Source: an uncultured Pelagimonas sp.
Lineage (GTDB): Bacteria > Pseudomonadota > Alphaproteobacteria > Rhodobacterales > Rhodobacteraceae
Direction: 5' to 3'
Assembly: GCA_947499735.1 (NCBI GenBank)
Contig: CANMPP010000001.1
Span: forward strand, 496,001-560,000
DNA: 64,000 bases
This document shows positions 33,879 through 42,916 of this stretch, in pieces. Within the stretch, counting starts at the first letter, position 1. Each line of letters begins with the position of its first letter. A program made the position numbers and the translations under genes. The notes below the pieces were generated by a model that was not told where the DNA came from, did no database searches, and worked only from the letters and a program-made list of their open reading frames with translations.

Positions 33879-33896
33879 CCTCGTTCCGAACTCGCC
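33879..33896 (-). repeat. 18-nt element, complementary copy of 13930-13947
   Basis: The minus-strand sequence is identical to GGCGAGTTCGGAACGAGG downstream of rpmG. On the plus strand it immediately precedes and partly enters the terminator hairpin. Confidence 0.8.
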
Positions 33897-33921
33897 CGGG
33901 CTTTGGCCTGGGCTTTTTTTT
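33894..33921 (+). terminator. Plus-strand terminator downstream of DUF2235 / candidate sRNA
   Basis: An 8-bp GC-rich stem (GCCCGGGC / GCCTGGGC with one G-T wobble) is followed by eight T residues on the plus strand. Confidence 0.82.
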
Positions 33922-33932
33922 GAATTGAGCAC

Positions 33933-33967
33933 AAAAAAACGCCCTGAAAAGGTCAGGACGTTTTTTT
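33933..33967. terminator. pyrG terminator (bidirectional)
   Basis: A near-perfect 14-bp stem (AAAAAAACGCCCTG / CAGGACGTTTTTTT, one wobble) with a 7-nt loop has T runs on both strands. It ends pyrG on the minus strand 18 bp after its stop. Confidence 0.9.
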
Positions 33968-33984
33968 GATTTCATTCACGAAAC

Positions 33985-35628
33985 TTAGACGAGGCGAGAG
34001 GCATCTTTTGCGGCACGCACGAAGTCGCGGAACAAGGGATGGGGCGCAAATGGTTTGGATTTCAATTCCGGATGGAACTGAACGCCGATGAACCAAGGGT
34101 GATCTGGCCATTCCACAATTTCTGGCAGACGCCCATCTGGCGACATTCCTGAAAATTTCAAACCGGCCGCTTCCAATTGTTCGCGGTATTTGATGTCGAC
34201 CTCATAACGATGACGGTGACGTTCATCGATTGAGGTTGCATCATAGGCTTGTGCGACTTTGGAACCTTCGGTCAGGATCGCATCGTAAGCGCCAAGGCGC
34301 ATTGTTCCGCCCTTGTCATCAGAGACTTTGCGCTGAACTTTATGATTGCCCTGCACCCATTCCTTCAGATGGTAGACAACGGGTTCAAACCGCTTTTCGC
34401 CTGCTTCATGGTCAAATTCTTCAGAACCCGCCTTGTCCAATCCAGCCACGTTGCGGGCGGCCTCGATCACAGCCATCTGCATGCCCAGACAAATTCCCAG
34501 ATATGGGATATTGTGTTCGCGAGCGAATTGCGCGGCCTTAATCTTGCCCTCAGTTCCGCGTTCGCCAAAGCCACCAGGGACGAGGATCGCATCATATTCC
34601 TCGAGATGTGGTTCGACATCTTCACGTTCGAAAATTTCGCTATCGATCCAGTCGTAGTTCACACGCACACGGTTTGCCATGCCGCCATGGGTCAGGGCTT
34701 CGGCAATGGATTTATAGGCATCTTCCAACTGTGTGTATTTGCCGACGATGGCGACGTTCACTTCGCCTTCAGGGTTAAAGACACGGTCCGCCACGTCTTC
34801 CCATTTCGACAGGTTGGGCTTGGGCGCTGGGTTGATGCCAAATGCATCCAGAACCGCCTGATCCATACCTTCACGATGATAGGCAAGAGGTGCTTCATAG
34901 ATCGATTTCAAATCTTGCGCGGCAATTACGCTGTCTGGGCGCACATTGCAGAACAAGGCAAGCTTATCACGCTCTTTCTTTGGAATCGGTCCTTCAGAGC
35001 GACACACCAAAATATCTGGTGCCAAACCGATTGAACGCAGTTCTTTCACCGAGTGCTGCGTTGGTTTGGTTTTCAATTCGCCGCTGGCCTTAATGTAGGG
35101 CAGCAGGGTTAGGTGCATAAAGATACATTCGCCGCGTGGTTTGTCCCGCGCGAATTGGCGAATGGCTTCAAAAAAGGGCAAGCCTTCGATGTCGCCGACG
35201 GTTCCGCCGATCTCACACAGCATGAAATCGACCTCGTCTTCCCCGATGGAAATAAAGTCTTTGATTTCGTTGGTGACATGGGGAATCACCTGAATCGTTT
35301 TTCCCAGGTAATCGCCGCGGCGCTCTTTTTCCAAAACGTTGGTATAGATTCGACCAGACGAAATGGAATCTGTCTGACGGGCGGGAACGCCGGTGAAGCG
35401 TTCGTAATGGCCTAGGTCCAGATCGGTTTCGGCACCGTCATCTGTTACGAAAACTTCGCCATGTTCAAAAGGGGACATCGTGCCCGGATCGACGTTCAGA
35501 TAGGGATCCAGTTTCCGCAAACGCACTGAATAGCCACGTGCCTGAAGCAATGACCCAAGTGCGGCTGATGCCAAGCCCTTGCCAAGCGAAGAAACAACAC
35601 CGCCGGTGATAAAAATAAAACGCGCCAT
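33985..35628 (-). CDS. pyrG: CTP synthase
   Basis: Makes CTP from UTP, ATP and glutamine in the last step of pyrimidine nucleotide synthesis; 547 residues, full length. The N-terminal synthase domain begins [20 protein letters not shown], with [30 protein letters not shown] and the [17 protein letters not shown] block. The C-terminal glutamine amidotransferase domain has [24 protein letters not shown] (catalytic Cys) and the His/Glu in [12 protein letters not shown]. It lies downstream of secG on the same strand, separated by a 264-bp gap rich in hairpins that could regulate it. Confidence 0.98.
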   Translation of the reverse strand: MARFIFITGGVVSSLGKGLASAALGSLLQARGYSVRLRKLDPYLNVDPGTMSPFEHGEVFVTDDGAETDLDLGHYERFTGVPARQTDSISSGRIYTNVLEKERRGDYLGKTIQVIPHVTNEIKDFISIGEDEVDFMLCEIGGTVGDIEGLPFFEAIRQFARDKPRGECIFMHLTLLPYIKASGELKTKPTQHSVKELRSIGLAPDILVCRSEGPIPKKERDKLALFCNVRPDSVIAAQDLKSIYEAPLAYHREGMDQAVLDAFGINPAPKPNLSKWEDVADRVFNPEGEVNVAIVGKYTQLEDAYKSIAEALTHGGMANRVRVNYDWIDSEIFEREDVEPHLEEYDAILVPGGFGERGTEGKIKAAQFAREHNIPYLGICLGMQMAVIEAARNVAGLDKAGSEEFDHEAGEKRFEPVVYHLKEWVQGNHKVQRKVSDDKGGTMRLGAYDAILTEGSKVAQAYDATSIDERHRHRYEVDIKYREQLEAAGLKFSGMSPDGRLPEIVEWPDHPWFIGVQFHPELKSKPFAPHPLFRDFVRAAKDASRLV

Positions 35629-35671
35629 TTTATGAGGGCCCCGTACTGCCTGTATTTTGTTTCGTTAAGTG

Positions 35672-35884
35672 GCTTTTTCAGCCCTGAAAAAGCAAACCCG
35701 CCTGAGCGAAATCAGACAGCATCACGGGGGTTAAGCTTTATCAGATTCGGACATATTTGTCCAGAAGATCGCAACATGCAGTTGCGATCTTGTAGTTAGC
35801 ACCAACATTTAGAGGTGAGGTCTTTAGTCTCCGATCTGTCTAGGATCGGAGTTGCAAGATGTAGGTTTCAGCCCTTCTAGGCTG
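35672..35884 (-). repeat. Cluster of four hairpins between secG and pyrG
   Basis: The 264-bp gap contains, on the plus strand: GCTTTTTCA/TGAAAAAGC (35672-35693), AGATCGCAAC/GTTGCGATCT (35766-35790, perfect 10 bp), CTCCGATC/GATCGGAG (35829-35851, perfect 8 bp) and CAGCC/GGCTG (35869-35884). No coding frame is evident. It may be a pyrG leader or an mRNA-processing region. Confidence 0.6.
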
Positions 35885-35892
35885 ACCGAGTA

Positions 35893-36237
35893 TCAGTCGG
35901 TGGCAGGCTCTTCTGCCTTTGGTGCCAGCAATTCGGCAGCCGGATCTGGCGATGTCGTTTCATCCACGCTTGGCTGATGAGAAATCGCGGCATCCAGAAC
36001 AGAGCTGCCCGCAGAATTTTGTGCAGAAAAGATTGTCAGTGCCAGCGAGGTGCAAATGAATGCAATCGCCAAACCCCAAGTGACTTTTCCGAGGGCTGTT
36101 TCTGTGGATCTTTGGTTGATGGCACCGCCACCTCCGCCACCCAAACCCAGGCCGCCGCCTTCGGAGCGCTGCAATAGAACAACACCGATCAGGCTAAGTG
36201 CCAGAATGAGGTGAACAATAAGAATGACGTTTTCCAT
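35893..36237 (-). CDS. secG: Preprotein translocase subunit SecG
   Basis: A 114-residue small subunit of the SecYEG channel. Two membrane helices are visible: MENVILIVHLILALSLIGVVLLQ (1-23) and VTWGLAIAFICTSLALTIF (about 52-70). Between them lies the conserved loop RSEGGGLGLGGGGGGA with its Gly run. The C-terminal tail is acidic and variable. The start at ATG 36237 is chosen because it gives a proper first helix; a longer reading adds 14 unsupported residues. secG-pyrG order is common in alphaproteobacteria. Confidence 0.93.
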   Translation of the reverse strand: MENVILIVHLILALSLIGVVLLQRSEGGGLGLGGGGGGAINQRSTETALGKVTWGLAIAFICTSLALTIFSAQNSAGSSVLDAAISHQPSVDETTSPDPAAELLAPKAEEPATD

Positions 36238-36321
36238 GGATAAGCCTGTGTCAGCCGGTTTGGCGGGTATGTAAGGCAAGCGAGCGGGGCGCGCAAGACG
36301 GGCAGCCCCAGCTTTTTGTGA

Positions 36322-36717
36322 CTATTCGTCCACATCATCGACATCGAGCTGCCCCGACATGCTGCGTCTTATGTGTGACCAGCTCATGCCAAGGCCCAGA
36401 ACAAGGGATGTGCCAAGGATCACCAGCCAAGCTGTCAAACGTGGATCTGAAAAATTGACGAGCCCGAAATCTTGCAAAACCCAAAGAATCGCTGCGCCTA
36501 GGGCCAGAACCAAAAAGACACCGAATAGGCCGATCGAACGCAACGTTGCGCGCAGATAGATAATATACCCGATCAGCAGAAGCAGTCCGCCCAACACAAT
36601 GAGCGGCAATTGGGTTTGCTGATGTGCAAAGCCCCAACTGATATAATTCCACGGCGTGGGATTCCAAGTAACAGCAACCAAGAGAAGGGCGAAAATCCAA
36701 CGCTTTAAAAAGATCAT
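36322..36717 (-). CDS. Small membrane protein, DUF6524-like
   Basis: A 131-residue membrane protein with four hydrophobic helices: WIFALLLVAVTW, LPLIVLGGLLLLIGYIIYL, SIGLFGVFLVLALGAAILWVL and LTAWLVILGTSLVLGLGMSW. The NPTPWNYISWGFAHQQTQLPLIV stretch resembles the DUF6524 family found in Rhodobacteraceae. The C-terminal tail is acidic (DVDDVDE). The function is unknown. It is the gene before secG on the same strand, 84 bp upstream of it. Confidence 0.72.
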   Translation of the reverse strand: MIFLKRWIFALLLVAVTWNPTPWNYISWGFAHQQTQLPLIVLGGLLLLIGYIIYLRATLRSIGLFGVFLVLALGAAILWVLQDFGLVNFSDPRLTAWLVILGTSLVLGLGMSWSHIRRSMSGQLDVDDVDE

Positions 36718-36897
36718 GTGATACTCCGATAGAAGGTTTTGGCTTTTTCCTGTGGGACAACAGGTCTGTCTAGACCTTCTTATGGTAAATCACGGGGAAA
36801 TTGAGAAACTTGGAATATTCCTGACTTTCAGGTTTCCCTGCTTGATGACTGGCGATATACCCGCATGGGTTTGGCTTCACGCATAAAGGAGAGTGCC

Positions 36898-38190
36898 GTG
36901 GCAAATGTTGTGGTTGTAGGCGCGCAATGGGGTGACGAAGGCAAGGGCAAGATCGTTGATTGGCTCTCCAGTCGCGCCGATGTCATCGCGCGTTTCCAAG
37001 GGGGCCACAACGCGGGCCACACCCTTGTGATTGATGGCAAAGTCTACAAATTGCATGCGCTGCCGTCAGGTGTTGTGCGCGCTGGTAAACTGTCAGTGAT
37101 CGGAAATGGTGTTGTTTTGGATCCTTGGCATTTGGTCAAAGAGATCGAAACGATCCGTGCACAGGGTGTCGAAATCACGCCTGAAACGCTGATGGTTGCG
37201 GAAAACACACCGCTGATCTTGCCGATTCATGGCGAATTGGACCGGGCGCGGGAATCGCAGAACTCGGTCGCCAAAATCGGGACAACTGGGCGCGGCATTG
37301 GCCCGGCCTATGAAGACAAGGTTGGTCGCCGTGTGATCCGTGTTGCTGACCTTGGCGATGATGCCACGCTGCAATTGCGTGTTGATCGTGCCTTGGTGCA
37401 CCATAATGCGCTGCGCGCGGGTCTGGGTCTGCCAGAGGTCGATCGCGAGGCGCTGTTGAAAGATCTGCGTGAAGTTGCGGATAAGATCCTGCCATTTGCT
37501 GGTCCGGTCTGGAAAGTGATGAACGAGGCACGTCGCGACGGAAAGCGTATCTTGTTTGAAGGCGCGCAGGGTGCTTTGCTGGACATCGATTTCGGCACGT
37601 ATCCTTTTGTAACCTCATCCAATGTGATCGCAGGGCAGGCGGCAACGGGTACCGGTATGGGACCGGGGTCCATCAACTATGTCCTGGGCATTGTAAAAGC
37701 GTATACGACGCGTGTCGGCGAAGGCCCGTTCCCGACGGAGCTGGAAGACGAAGACGGTCAACGCCTTGGTGAGCGCGGTCATGAATTTGGAACCACGACA
37801 GGTCGCAAACGCCGTTGTGGTTGGTTCGATGCGGTTCTTGTGCGCCAAACCTGCATGACGTCCGGCGTCAACGGGATCTCATTGACGAAGCTCGACGTGC
37901 TGGATGGGTTTGAAAAAATCAAGATTTGCACGGGTTATGAACTGGACGGCGAAGTCCTAGATCACCTTCCAATCGCTGCGGATCAACAGGCACGTTGCAC
38001 GCCGATTTATGAAGAAATGGACGGGTGGAGCGAATCTACAGAAGGTGCGCGATCCTGGAACGATCTTCCCGGCGCGGCAGTCAAATATGTGCGTCGGATC
38101 GAAGAGCTGATTGGCTGCCCGGTTTCGATGGTTTCGACGTCGCCGGAACGTGAAGACACGATTCTTGTCACTGACCCGTTTGCGGATTGA
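36898..38190 (+). CDS. purA: Adenylosuccinate synthase
   Basis: Adds aspartate to IMP with GTP, the first committed step to AMP; 430 residues. The N-terminal P-loop [21 protein letters not shown] is intact. It is followed by GGHNAGHT (the catalytic His), [18 protein letters not shown] (IMP binding), [50 protein letters not shown] and [10 protein letters not shown]. The GTG at 36898 is the likely start, with AAGGAGAG 8 nt upstream and [10 protein letters not shown] matching the family. DUF2842 follows 3 bp after the stop. Confidence 0.97.
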   Translation: MANVVVVGAQWGDEGKGKIVDWLSSRADVIARFQGGHNAGHTLVIDGKVYKLHALPSGVVRAGKLSVIGNGVVLDPWHLVKEIETIRAQGVEITPETLMVAENTPLILPIHGELDRARESQNSVAKIGTTGRGIGPAYEDKVGRRVIRVADLGDDATLQLRVDRALVHHNALRAGLGLPEVDREALLKDLREVADKILPFAGPVWKVMNEARRDGKRILFEGAQGALLDIDFGTYPFVTSSNVIAGQAATGTGMGPGSINYVLGIVKAYTTRVGEGPFPTELEDEDGQRLGERGHEFGTTTGRKRRCGWFDAVLVRQTCMTSGVNGISLTKLDVLDGFEKIKICTGYELDGEVLDHLPIAADQQARCTPIYEEMDGWSESTEGARSWNDLPGAAVKYVRRIEELIGCPVSMVSTSPEREDTILVTDPFAD

Positions 38191-38193
38191 TCG

Positions 38194-38427
38194 ATGCCTC
38201 TAAGCCATAAAGCAAAAAAGAGATGGGCCTTGGTGATCCTTGTCATAGGATTGCCAGCCTATATCGGTCTTGCTTGGTGGTTGGTTAGCCTGTTTGAGCG
38301 ACCATCGATATTGGTTGAACTGGGAATTTATACGGCGCTTGGCGTTCTGTGGGTCATACCCTTGAAAGCTGTCTTCAAAGGCGTTGGTCAGGCAGATCCT
38401 GACAGTCAAAACGATGCTGAAAAATAG
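38194..38427 (+). CDS. DUF2842 family membrane protein
   Basis: A 77-residue protein with two predicted helices (WALVILVIGLPAYIGLAWWLV and LVELGIYTALGVLWVIPLKAVFKGVG), typical of DUF2842. The last residues are a short charged tail. The family is found widely in alphaproteobacteria; its function is unknown. It is closely spaced downstream of purA and followed by a strong bidirectional terminator. Confidence 0.85.
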   Translation: MPLSHKAKKRWALVILVIGLPAYIGLAWWLVSLFERPSILVELGIYTALGVLWVIPLKAVFKGVGQADPDSQNDAEK

Positions 38428-38448
38428 TAGTGTGTTCAATTAGTGAAC

Positions 38449-38478
38449 AAAAAAGCGCGACAGAAATCGCGCTTTTTT
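38449..38478. terminator. Bidirectional terminator
   Basis: A perfect 12-bp stem (AAAAAAGCGCGA / TCGCGCTTTTTT, loop CAGAAA) has T runs on both strands. It ends DUF2842 on the plus strand and the long acidic-protein gene on the minus strand. Confidence 0.93.
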
Positions 38479-38494
38479 ATTTCCCCATGATGAT

Positions 38495-40282
38495 TTAGCC
38501 AGCTGCGCGCACAGGGCGGAACCGGGTTTTCTGGGTCATCGTGTATTTCCCGTCTTCGGTACGCTCGATTTTGCCTTCGCTGAGCAATCTGCCCAAACTA
38601 CGCAACCTATCTTCCCGCGTTGATTCGAAGATTTCTGCCTCGCTAAGTTTTTCCATCAGCTGCAGGCGCGTGAAATGCGGAATACCTTGGACCAGCGCTA
38701 GATAAGACACAGCGGATTCCAAGATTTCGGATAAATCCTCTGCTCCCACCTGCGAGGTATACGTTGAAAATCCTTCATCTACGCTTTTGGTCTCAGCCTT
38801 CACGCGGTGACGTTCGACCCGACGAGGGCGGATGATAGATGTGTTTAAGATCTCGGATCCGTCTGTGACACGCTGCTCTGCCACCAAGGTCAGGGGCGCG
38901 GGTCTGGACGTTTTTTCAACAGGGGCAGGGCGTGCTGTTCTTTTTGACGTCGATTGTGGGCGGCGTGGTCGCACGGCGTCTGCCAAATCTTCGCGATATG
39001 GATCTTGCTCGTCTTGACGATCTTGGCGGCTTAATTGACGGTCTGCGCGGGTTGCTGCAACGGCGGCGCGCAGATGGGCGATTGCGCTGCGGCGTCTGTT
39101 GCCCTCTGGTTCGTCAAACTGGGAATCGGTTTGTTCCATAAGACGCGAGGCATCGCCGTCCTGAACAGATTGCTCTGTCAGTAGGGCACGGGCAGGGCTG
39201 GCCAGCTTATCTGCCTTGCGCAAATTGTTCTTAACTTGATCTGCAATTGTAGCTGTTGGGCGAGAAATGTCCGCCGCTTTGGTCTTTTTTGAAGCTGACG
39301 TGACGAACTCGGAAACTAGGTCAGATATATCATCTTCAGAAGTCGCATCTAGACGCAGGGTTTCGTCCAAACGAAAGGGATCTTCTACGTCACTAGGATC
39401 TGTACTTTGCTCTAGTACCACGCTGGGCGAAACATCATTTTGCTCGGCAGCTGTGGTCAATGTGTCGTCGGAAGTCCCATCCATGGGCTGCGTTTCTAGA
39501 ACGTCATCATCTGTTTCAACATCATGTGCCGAGGCTAAGGTTTCCCCCAGATTCTCAAGAAAAAAATTGTTGCTTTGCTCGTTTTCTTTTTCTTCATCCG
39601 CCGTCGCGTGAAGGATGTTTTCCAATAGAAGTGCGTCTTGATCTGTTTGCGCATCGTCATCAGCAGGTGCGACATCTATCGTGATATCCGTAGGGACCTC
39701 GTCGCCCAAAACGGTCTGGGTCGTCGATGTCTCTGCATCAGACTTTGCGGATACGCTATCTGTGGTCTGTGTGCGTGAAACAACTGCCCGAATACGTGCA
39801 AGCTTTTCCTCTACGGTTGCAACGCCTACAAATGGCGAAATAGCTGGCGTGTTGTCTTGCGAAGGATGAAATGGCGCAACATATGACGTGTCAGATATGT
39901 CCGTGCTTGCATCTGAAATTAGGGGCTCTGATACATCAGATCCATCTATATTGCTTGGTGAAACAGACGTGGGGGATGTAGCAGATTCATTAGCTGGCTC
40001 TTCGTCCATCTCAGCTGTATCCGCCACATTCGTTGCAACAGGTGCTGGGGACAGTACGAACCCATTTTCTGTTCGACGCGCTGTGACCTGACGACGGAAC
40101 AATTCCTCAGCCATTTCAGGATCCAATTGGGGTGGTTCAGCCCCAAAAAAACGATCTTCTTGCAGAACACTTCGAAAGAATTGTGTCGCCTCTTTTAATA
40201 CCTCCAGGGGGTCGTCAAAACCTTCTGCCGTACAGGAAAACGTTCCGTAGGAAATTGTTAGGATCTTACTCGAACTTACCAT
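38495..40282 (-). CDS. Large acidic, mostly disordered conserved hypothetical protein
   Basis: A 595-residue protein. The N-terminal about 75 residues look folded (KILTISYGTFSCTAEGFDDPLEVLKEATQFFRSVL, then EDRFFGAEPPQLDPEMAEEL). They are followed by a long, acidic, low-complexity Ser/Thr/Asp/Val-rich region (about 75-330) and a basic Arg-rich stretch (about 400-490). A C-terminal folded part (about 505-595, LSEILESAVSYLALVQGIPHFTRLQLMEKL) resembles a small helical module. I recall the N-terminal motif in Roseobacter proteins annotated as hypothetical or, doubtfully, CheA-like; no kinase motifs are seen. The function is unknown; a scaffold or regulatory role is possible. The codons look normal for a real gene. 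Confidence 0.75.
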   Translation of the reverse strand: MVSSSKILTISYGTFSCTAEGFDDPLEVLKEATQFFRSVLQEDRFFGAEPPQLDPEMAEELFRRQVTARRTENGFVLSPAPVATNVADTAEMDEEPANESATSPTSVSPSNIDGSDVSEPLISDASTDISDTSYVAPFHPSQDNTPAISPFVGVATVEEKLARIRAVVSRTQTTDSVSAKSDAETSTTQTVLGDEVPTDITIDVAPADDDAQTDQDALLLENILHATADEEKENEQSNNFFLENLGETLASAHDVETDDDVLETQPMDGTSDDTLTTAAEQNDVSPSVVLEQSTDPSDVEDPFRLDETLRLDATSEDDISDLVSEFVTSASKKTKAADISRPTATIADQVKNNLRKADKLASPARALLTEQSVQDGDASRLMEQTDSQFDEPEGNRRRSAIAHLRAAVAATRADRQLSRQDRQDEQDPYREDLADAVRPRRPQSTSKRTARPAPVEKTSRPAPLTLVAEQRVTDGSEILNTSIIRPRRVERHRVKAETKSVDEGFSTYTSQVGAEDLSEILESAVSYLALVQGIPHFTRLQLMEKLSEAEIFESTREDRLRSLGRLLSEGKIERTEDGKYTMTQKTRFRPVRAAG

Positions 40283-40433
40283 TGGCAGCTCACTCCAAAC
40301 CTGTTGGTAAAATATACGTCAAAATAGCATTATTGCTATTAACTGGACAAAAGAGGATCGAATCTGTGCTCATCAGCGGATTATTTTATGGCGAGATTGT
40401 GTCTAATTTCCCCCAAAAAGGCATTAATCACTC

Positions 40434-41117
40434 ATGACTTCGCGTCTTTTTCTCCAAAATTCTACGCTTCATCTGGTTGGTGGCGGGTATGTCGACACCA
40501 ATCGAATCAAATTTGAGCTGTCCAAGGCGGAAAAAATTGTGGCTGCGGATGGGGGGGCTCGGGCCGTTGTTGAGGCTGGATATCTTCCGGACTTGGTTAT
40601 CGGAGATCTAGATTCGTTAGATATGGAAACGCGCCGCGTTATTCCGTCCGAGCGGATCCACCACATTGCCGAGCAAGACAGTACGGATTTTGACAAAGCC
40701 CTGCGGCATAATCATGCAGACTTTTTTGAAGCGCATGGTTTCATGGGGTTACGTATGGATCATGGTTTGGCAGCGCTGAATGTTTTGGTGCGATATGCAC
40801 ATAAGCGTTGCATCCTTCATGCTGAAAATGACGTAATCATTCTCTGCCCGCCCAAAATCACGTTGGAATTGCCCAAAACGTGTCGTGTTTCGCTGTTTCC
40901 GATGGCTAAAACAACTGGAACCAGTACCGGATTGCGCTGGCCAATTGATGATCTGGTCTTTGCGCCATGGGGACAAAGCGGCACGTCGAATGAAGCGTTG
41001 GGAACAGTAACACTGAGCATGGATGAACCAGCAATGTTGCTGATCCTGCCACTGGATCAATTGGGCGTACTACGCCGGGCATTAGCAAACGCGCCATCTT
41101 GGCCCGACATAAGCTAA
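40434..41117 (+). CDS. Thiamine pyrophosphokinase
   Basis: Transfers pyrophosphate from ATP to thiamine, giving thiamine diphosphate; 227 residues. The signature blocks are EKIVAADGGARAVVEAGYLPDLVIGDLDSL, AEQDSTDFDKALRHN and FMGLRMDHGLAALNVL. The usual GGRxDH appears as LRMDH, keeping Arg, Asp and His. The C-terminal thiamine-site segment around TSTGLRWPIDDLVF...SNEALGTVTLSMDEPAMLLILPL matches the family. It is divergent from the acidic-protein gene and has the AEC transporter gene close by on the opposite strand. Confidence 0.9.
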   Translation: MTSRLFLQNSTLHLVGGGYVDTNRIKFELSKAEKIVAADGGARAVVEAGYLPDLVIGDLDSLDMETRRVIPSERIHHIAEQDSTDFDKALRHNHADFFEAHGFMGLRMDHGLAALNVLVRYAHKRCILHAENDVIILCPPKITLELPKTCRVSLFPMAKTTGTSTGLRWPIDDLVFAPWGQSGTSNEALGTVTLSMDEPAMLLILPLDQLGVLRRALANAPSWPDIS

Positions 41118-41123
41118 TCTGGA

Positions 41124-42050
41124 TCAAACCAGGTGTAGCCACACCCAAATCGTCAAAATGGAAACGGTCGTTGCGATCAAAACGGATGTGGCGGCGACAC
41201 GTTTTGCATGGCCATAGATGTTGGCGAAAATGAAAGCGTTCACGCCGGGTGCCATGGACGCTGTAATCACCGCCGACCGAAAGGCGTCCTCTGGTACGGC
41301 CAACATCTTGCCCGTGATCCATGTGATTGCAGGGTGCAAAATCAAAGACACACAACAGATGTATAGGGTTACTCGCATATCACCTTCGGGTCGGTATTGG
41401 CTGAGAATCCCACCAATCCCGAACAAAGCAGCCGGTAGTCCAGCCTGTGCAATCATCGAAATGGCGTCGTTTGCCGCCGTTGGCAGGCTGAGATTGAAGA
41501 TATTGAACAAGGCGCCTGTAAGACAGGCCAAAACCAATGGGTTCGAAAACATCGATTTGAACACTTTGCGGGCCTTTTCAATGCCTGTCGACCCCGTGCT
41601 TTTTGTCAACTCCATTGAGGTGATACCGATCGCATAGCAAATGGGTGAATGGATCGAGATAATTGCAAAATTTGCCGATAGGCTGTCTGCGCCAAAAGCG
41701 CGTTCGCTGATCGGGACGCCCAGAAGCATTGAATTGGAAAATAGTCCGCAAAACCCAATGGCAACGGAATCTTCAATGCTGCGTTTGAAGATTTTTCGCG
41801 TCCCCAGAAATCCGATGATGAAACCGGAAATAGCGCCTGCATAAAAAGAAATAAGTAGGCTGGGCTGAAAATCTTGCCCGAGATCCAGTTTGGAAATGGC
41901 CTGAAAGATCAACAAAGGCACCGCAAACCCTGTGGCGAATTGCATCACACCTTCTGATGCTGAGGCCGAGATGACCCCGCGCCAAACGCAAATATAGCCG
42001 ATCCCAATCACCAAAAAGACCGGGAGGATGACATCAAGCAAAGCCTGCAT
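41124..42050 (-). CDS. AEC family transporter
   Basis: A 308-residue membrane transporter of the auxin efflux carrier (AEC) family, with about ten hydrophobic segments. The N terminus AL..VILPVFLVIGIGYI and the half-repeat structure (LLIFQAISKLDLGQ..., then AALFGIGGILSQYRPEGDMRV...ASMAPGVNAFIFANIYG) are typical. AEC transporters in alphaproteobacteria move organic acids or related solutes; the substrate here is unknown. The stop is 6 bp from the end of the convergent thiamine pyrophosphokinase gene. No regulator is adjacent. Confidence 0.87.
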   Translation of the reverse strand: MQALLDVILPVFLVIGIGYICVWRGVISASASEGVMQFATGFAVPLLIFQAISKLDLGQDFQPSLLISFYAGAISGFIIGFLGTRKIFKRSIEDSVAIGFCGLFSNSMLLGVPISERAFGADSLSANFAIISIHSPICYAIGITSMELTKSTGSTGIEKARKVFKSMFSNPLVLACLTGALFNIFNLSLPTAANDAISMIAQAGLPAALFGIGGILSQYRPEGDMRVTLYICCVSLILHPAITWITGKMLAVPEDAFRSAVITASMAPGVNAFIFANIYGHAKRVAATSVLIATTVSILTIWVWLHLV

Positions 42051-42107
42051 AAGAAGCGCTTTCTTTTATAGTAAACCGGCGGACGTGCCTGACCGGATAT
42101 TGGGGCG

Positions 42108-42914
42108 TCAATCAGGCGAAAAAGCCAAAACCATTCCATCAAAAGCAGGTGTGACATGATCAGGGGCATCGCGTTCAACCGCGTCGTAGTCCATGTCGAT
42201 ATGCAAATTCGTTAAAACCGCTTGTTGGGGCTGTGCCCGTTCAATCCAATCAAGGGCTTGGTCAAAATGCGCATGCGAGGGGTGTGGTGTGCGTCGTAAT
42301 GCATCCACGATCCATGTGTTTAATCCAGTCAGCCGGGGCCAAATCGTATCGGGAATGTCGGACACATCAGGAATATAGGCCAGATCACCGATCCGAAATC
42401 CAAGCGCCATGATCCTGCCGTGCTGGACACGCAAGGGTTCAAGTGTGATATCTCCCCCATCGCCTGAAATGGTGAAGGGGCCGTCAATCGTATTGAGCTC
42501 TAGAATAGGAGGGTATGCGCTGCCTTCTTTTTGGACAAAGGCATAGCGAAAGCGGATCAGTAGATCCTCTTGGGTATCCTTATCCGCCCAAGATTGCAGA
42601 CGTTTGCGCGTGTTCATTGTGATCATCCGCAGGTCGTCCAGACCATGCACATGATCCGCATGGGCATGGGTCCAAATTGCTGCGTCGATTTCGCCGATAC
42701 CTGCATTGACCAATTGGGTGCGCATGTCAGGTCCTGTATCGATCAAGGCCCGTGTCACACCATTCTCGCCAAAACGTTCAACAAGAATAGAGCAACGGGT
42801 GCGGGTGTTCTTCGGATTCGTAGGATCGCAATCGCCCCAATGCCCACCAATCCGCGGAACCCCTCCGGAGGATCCGCAGCCCAAAATGGTGACTTGTCCG
42901 ACGTCACGTGCCAT
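42108..42914 (-). CDS. MBL-fold metallo-hydrolase (PhnP/RNase Z-like)
   Basis: A 268-residue metallo-beta-lactamase-fold hydrolase. The start MARDVGQVTILGCGSSGGVPRIGG precedes CDPTNPKNTRTRCSILVE, and the metal site is WTHAHADHVHGLDDLR (HxHxDH). The arrangement resembles PhnP (phosphodiesterase) and related proteins, but there is no phosphonate operon here. The ATG at 42914 is 3 nt after the tatD stop, so translation is coupled. The usual partner in Rhodobacteraceae is indeed a tatD gene directly upstream. The substrate is unknown. Confidence 0.88.
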   Translation of the reverse strand: MARDVGQVTILGCGSSGGVPRIGGHWGDCDPTNPKNTRTRCSILVERFGENGVTRALIDTGPDMRTQLVNAGIGEIDAAIWTHAHADHVHGLDDLRMITMNTRKRLQSWADKDTQEDLLIRFRYAFVQKEGSAYPPILELNTIDGPFTISGDGGDITLEPLRVQHGRIMALGFRIGDLAYIPDVSDIPDTIWPRLTGLNTWIVDALRRTPHPSHAHFDQALDWIERAQPQQAVLTNLHIDMDYDAVERDAPDHVTPAFDGMVLAFSPD

Positions 42915-42916
42915 AT

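Larger units (their letters stand above)
33790..33921 (+). ncRNA. Candidate small RNA (or terminated leader)
   Basis: The 307-bp gap between the DUF2235 gene and pyrG (33678-33984) has no clear gene. On the plus strand it carries a TATAAT at 33779-33784, then about 130 nt ending in a GC-rich hairpin and an eight-T run (33894-33921), the layout of an intrinsic-terminator-bounded small RNA. It contains the 18-nt element complementary to the rpmG 3' untranslated region. A very short frame after GAGGGG (ATGTGG..., seven codons) may be a leader or chance. The 5' end is a guess and no good -35 box is seen. Confidence 0.3.

Noticed and set aside
34249-35034. Long plus-strand reading frame across pyrG
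   Set aside because: It lies wholly within pyrG on the opposite strand and has no family-like sequence; pyrG is certain.
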